5,480 bases of DNA from an uncultured Collinsella sp. (GTDB taxonomy: Bacteria > Actinomycetota > Coriobacteriia > Coriobacteriales > Coriobacteriaceae), in contig URZR01000128.1 in assembly GCA_900552425.1 (NCBI GenBank), forward strand, positions 1 to 5,480, written 5' to 3'. The position numbers and the translations under genes are program-made. Below are positions 5,328 to 5,480 of the stretch, one piece after another. A model generated the notes under the pieces. It was given only the letters and a program-made list of their open reading frames with translations, made no database searches and was not told the DNA's origin. Every line of letters begins with the position of its first letter. Position 1 is the stretch's first letter.

Positions 5328-5480
5328 ATGAGGGAGCTTTCCGTCTTCGTCGACGAATCCGGCAACTACGGAGGGCAAAGCGCTAAGTACTATCTCGTTA
5401 CGCTTGTTTTCCATGACCAGTCAGCTTCAGTTGCTGAGATTATTTATCGCTACGAACACGCGCTTAGATCGCGTGGGCTT
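5328..5480 (+). CDS. DUF3800 domain-containing protein, N-terminal part, cut by window end
   Basis: The first 51 residues of a protein that runs past the window end. The opening RELSVFVDESGNYG (2-15) followed by SAKYYLVTLVFHDQS (18-32) is the typical DUF3800 start: a strand with the invariant DESG (D9, E10, S11, G12), then a second hydrophobic strand ending in an H/D/S turn. The function of the family is not established. The acidic residues at a strand end suggest an RNase H-like metal-dependent fold, and members often lie in mobile or defence-type surroundings; both points are recollection or inference. The start is the ATG at 5328, with AGGGAG (5314-5319) 8 nt upstream, placed directly after the terminator T-run. 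Base use is visibly less GC-rich than in the antiporter (several ATT, TAT, CTT and TCA codons), consistent with acquisition by transfer. Confidence 0.85.
   Translation, partial: MRELSVFVDESGNYGGQSAKYYLVTLVFHDQSASVAEIIYRYEHALRSRGL

Noticed and set aside
1..5480. CRISPR array, tRNA, rRNA or transposase gene
   Set aside because: I saw no regularly spaced direct repeats of 25-40 bp, no tRNA-like cloverleaf with T-arm consensus, and no transposase or integrase motifs on either strand.

Overview
The window looks like chromosomal DNA from a high-GC Gram-positive gut anaerobe. A Coriobacteriia member such as Collinsella is my best guess, based on strongly GC-ending codons, purine-rich AAGGAG-type ribosome sites, short GGGACGTTCC-type intergenic repeats and the gene mix. 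No ribosomal RNA or other taxonomic marker is present, so this is inference.

Layout from left to right. Bases 1-276 (minus strand) hold the N-terminal 92 codons of ATP-dependent phosphoenolpyruvate carboxykinase (pckA). A 379-base gap (277-655) follows; it has small palindromes near pckA, then a cluster of GGGAC-type repeats that includes a very stable REP-like hairpin (495-529). Next is a TTG-started membrane protein of the Wzx/MATE-like polysaccharide flippase type (656-2230) with an unusual hydrophilic N-terminal extension of about 115 residues. It converges on a minus-strand PPP-type metallophosphatase (2426-3265). The gap between these two genes holds a 116-nt, centre-symmetric imperfect inverted repeat (2274-2389) and a 9-bp perfect hairpin (2397-2418). 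The phosphatase is divergent from a CPA1-type K+(Na+)/H+ antiporter carrying two tandem RCK_C domains (3519-5120). The shared 253-base intergenic region has a plausible phosphatase promoter and three small palindromes.

The right edge is the most interesting part. A near-consensus promoter (TTGACG-17-TATAAT, 5185-5213) and a second, extended -10 promoter (5220-5249) lead into a leader that ends in a textbook intrinsic terminator (5283-5313). Only 14 nt beyond the terminator lies the ATG of a DUF3800-family gene (5328-5480, cut by the window end). The order promoter, short structured RNA, terminator, protein gene resembles type III toxin-antitoxin loci in layout. It also fits the DUF3800-associated RNA motifs that I recall from comparative-genomics work. 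The leader contains two mutually exclusive pairings of the hexamer GCAGTC, so it could act as a switch as well as a separate small RNA.

The genes do not form one pathway. pckA (gluconeogenesis/anaplerosis), the flippase (cell-surface glycan), the phosphatase (protein or nucleotide dephosphorylation) and the antiporter (ion and pH homeostasis) are separately transcribed housekeeping-type genes. The DUF3800 unit with its lower-GC start looks like an accessory insertion after the antiporter.
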